A stretch of 64,000 nucleotides of DNA from Chloroflexota bacterium (GTDB lineage: Bacteria; Chloroflexota; Limnocylindria; QHBO01): assembly GCA_025699005.1 (NCBI GenBank), contig JAILWI010000003.1:186001-250000 (forward strand), given 5' to 3'. Below, piece after piece: positions 64,000 to 64,000 of the stretch. Numbering within the stretch: the stretch's first letter is position 1; each line of letters starts with the position of its first letter. Under the pieces are notes generated by a model. It was not told where the DNA came from. It was given only the letters and a program-made list of their open reading frames with translations, and did not search any database. The position numbers and the translations under genes are program-made.

Positions 64000-64000
64000 G

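Overview
The window is a GC-rich, gene-dense stretch of ordinary bacterial chromosome, most likely from an uncultivated or poorly sampled Chloroflexota lineage (Limnocylindria/Ellin6529-like). This placement is inferred from gene content and order: FtsA-like/baseplate-J-type/RuvX/MltG, ScpA-ScpB-RluB-Cmk-PlsC, EtfAB with a heterodisulfide-reductase-like membrane oxidoreductase, and a C-terminal SHOCT PH-domain protein. High-GC Actinomycetota is the main alternative. No insertion sequence, prophage, CRISPR array or rRNA was seen. There are two tRNAs: Arg(CCU) and Pro(GGG).

Layout. 1-5.9 kb is a thiol/copper and nucleotide block: CcdA, a DJ-1 protein, tRNA-Arg, a glutaredoxin-like protein, a TlpA thioredoxin, a cupredoxin lipoprotein, an MBL hydrolase, dCTP deaminase and NrdR. 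5.9-14.1 kb holds fatty-acid/electron-transfer genes (etfA, etfB, acyl-CoA dehydrogenase, a large Fe-S membrane oxidoreductase). They are interrupted by an Lrp regulator, a HemL-like aminotransferase and a DUF2231-Rieske protein. 14.1-18.5 kb carries molybdenum cofactor genes (moeA and a moaC-mogA fusion) with a site-2 protease and small membrane proteins. 18.5-26.2 kb has an amidohydrolase, cold-shock protein, tRNA-Pro, gpsA, der, a glycosyltransferase and a small membrane-protein cluster. 26.3-38.3 kb is a housekeeping series: ispH, plsC, cmk, rluB, scpB, scpA, a second site-2 protease, purine nucleoside phosphorylase, xerD-like, recN, nadK and tlyA. 38.4-46.4 kb has a cupin-adenylate cyclase, dxs, xseB/xseA, efp, pepQ-like and mltG. 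46.4-56.1 kb has ruvX, a J-type envelope protein, an FtsA-like ATPase, alaS, mnmA, iscS and an orphan ectoine synthase. 56.1-64 kb has a lipoprotein, aspS, hisS, a bifunctional Rel, a YbaK deacylase and the 3' part of a FemAB-like gene.

Expression. Most genes lie on the minus strand in tightly overlapping operons (ATGA, GTGA or TGATG junctions). Many first genes lack a Shine-Dalgarno sequence. Instead they carry a TAnnnT hexamer 6-10 nt before the start codon, which is the layout expected for leaderless or near-leaderless mRNAs. Genes with a clear Shine-Dalgarno sequence (cspA-like, efp, dxs, the aminotransferase, the small ABM-like gene, ectC) have longer leaders or are internal to operons. 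Because so many starts show this spacing, it was used to choose several start codons.

Nothing looks like a wholly new system. The items most worth following are the recurrent leaderless-promoter layout, the orphan EctC, the probable ETF-to-menaquinone module, the Lrp-aminotransferase-Rieske operon with its operator-like repeats, and the FtsA-like/J-type/RuvX/MltG/peptidase operon.
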